A stretch of 33,155 nucleotides of DNA, from NCBI GenBank assembly GCA_035719045.1, contig DASTGO010000405.1, forward strand, positions 1-33,155, read 5' to 3'. Below, in pieces: positions 32,727 to 33,155 of the stretch (positions are counted from its first letter, which is position 1; the number at the start of each line of letters is the position of its first letter). Both the position numbers and the translations under genes were made by a program. The notes under the pieces were generated by a model. The model ran no database searches, was not told the DNA's origin, and saw only the letters and a list, made by a program, of their open reading frames with translations. The stretch comes from DASTGO01 sp035719045. GTDB lineage: Bacteria; Actinomycetota; Actinomycetes; Actinomycetales; Kineosporiaceae.

Positions 32727-33155
32727 TCAACTCTCCGTGGGGTCGTCGCCCCGGCTCAGCGCCTCCCAGGTGTCCAGGTCACGGTCCCGTCGGGCGGCCG
32801 CCGCACGGGCCTGTCCGGGTGGCTGCCGCCCGTCCCCGGCACCACCGCCGGCCCCCGGTTCGAACCGCCGCCCGCCGCTCGCCCAGGACCCGGACCGCAG
32901 CAGCGCGACCAGGCCGGCGAGCCCGGTCAGCACTCCCCCGGCGATCGCCGCCCAGGGCCAACCGGTGACGGCCACCGCGCCGCCGGCCACCGGTCCGGAC
33001 TGGCCGGTGGCGGTCACCACGAACGGAGCCAGTGCCGCGGCCGGATCCGCGAGCACGGCCGCCACGAGACCGGCCGTCCCCAGCCCCGCGAGGACCACCA
33101 GGGCGGCGACCACGCGGCGGGCGAGCGGTCCGGTGATCGCCAGCGCGATCGCCCC
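32727..33155 (-). CDS. Trp-biosynthesis-associated membrane protein, 5' end beyond the window
   Basis: The visible 142 residues include two or three membrane segments (for example VAALVVLAGLGTAGLVAAVL and WAAIAGGVLTGLAGLVALL) and the characteristic ending DTWEALSRGDDPTES. This matches the actinobacterial membrane protein encoded between trpE and trpC (Rv1610 in Mycobacterium tuberculosis). Coding continues past base 33155 in the same frame, so the start lies outside. The likely next gene upstream, not visible, is trpE. Confidence 0.85.
   Translation of the reverse strand, partial: GAIALAITGPLARRVVAALVVLAGLGTAGLVAAVLADPAAALAPFVVTATGQSGPVAGGAVAVTGWPWAAIAGGVLTGLAGLVALLRSGSWASGGRRFEPGAGGGAGDGRQPPGQARAAAARRDRDLDTWEALSRGDDPTES

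Overview
The window is about 33 kb of very GC-rich DNA with almost all genes on the minus strand, GC-dominated third codon positions and frequent GTG starts. This points to a high-GC Actinomycetota chromosome. Two blocks, pdtaR-(liv)-polA-rpsA-coaE and gltBD/lgt/trpABC with pyk nearby, have a gene order I know from Streptomyces and Mycobacterium. The sequence alone does not fix the genus.

Layout, left to right: the start of coaE; a polyprenyl-phosphate sugar transferase; rpsA; a plus-strand SAM methyltransferase; polA; a GNAT acetyltransferase; a complete five-gene branched-chain amino acid ABC transporter operon read livJ-livH-livM-livG-livF; the ANTAR response regulator pdtaR; tRNA-Leu(CAA); a small variable region (about 15.7-19.5 kb); pyk; gltB-gltD; then a trp block (a trp-associated membrane protein, three small membrane proteins, trpC, trpB, trpA) ending in lgt.

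The housekeeping parts fit together simply. gltBD supplies glutamate, pyk supplies pyruvate, trpCBA makes tryptophan, Liv imports amino acids, and lgt acylates lipoproteins, including the LivJ lipoprotein encoded here. Stop/start overlaps (ATGA, GTGA, TGATG, 8 nt for gltB-gltD) show tight translational coupling in liv, glt and trp-lgt. Strong hairpins lie just downstream of rpsA, livF, pdtaR, the protoglobin gene and the coiled-coil gene.

The only clearly accessory stretch is 15.67-19.53 kb. It holds a decayed PIN-toxin-like fragment beside tRNA-Leu, a two-gene operon pairing a Roadblock/LC7 protein with a stand-alone protoglobin (heme gas-sensor domain), and a divergent pair encoding a BON-OmpA envelope protein and a membrane-anchored coiled-coil protein. 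The Roadblock-protoglobin pair is the best candidate for an undescribed system: a gas or redox sensor next to a small-GTPase-type regulator, with no GTPase gene nearby. No insertion sequence, phage or CRISPR array was seen.
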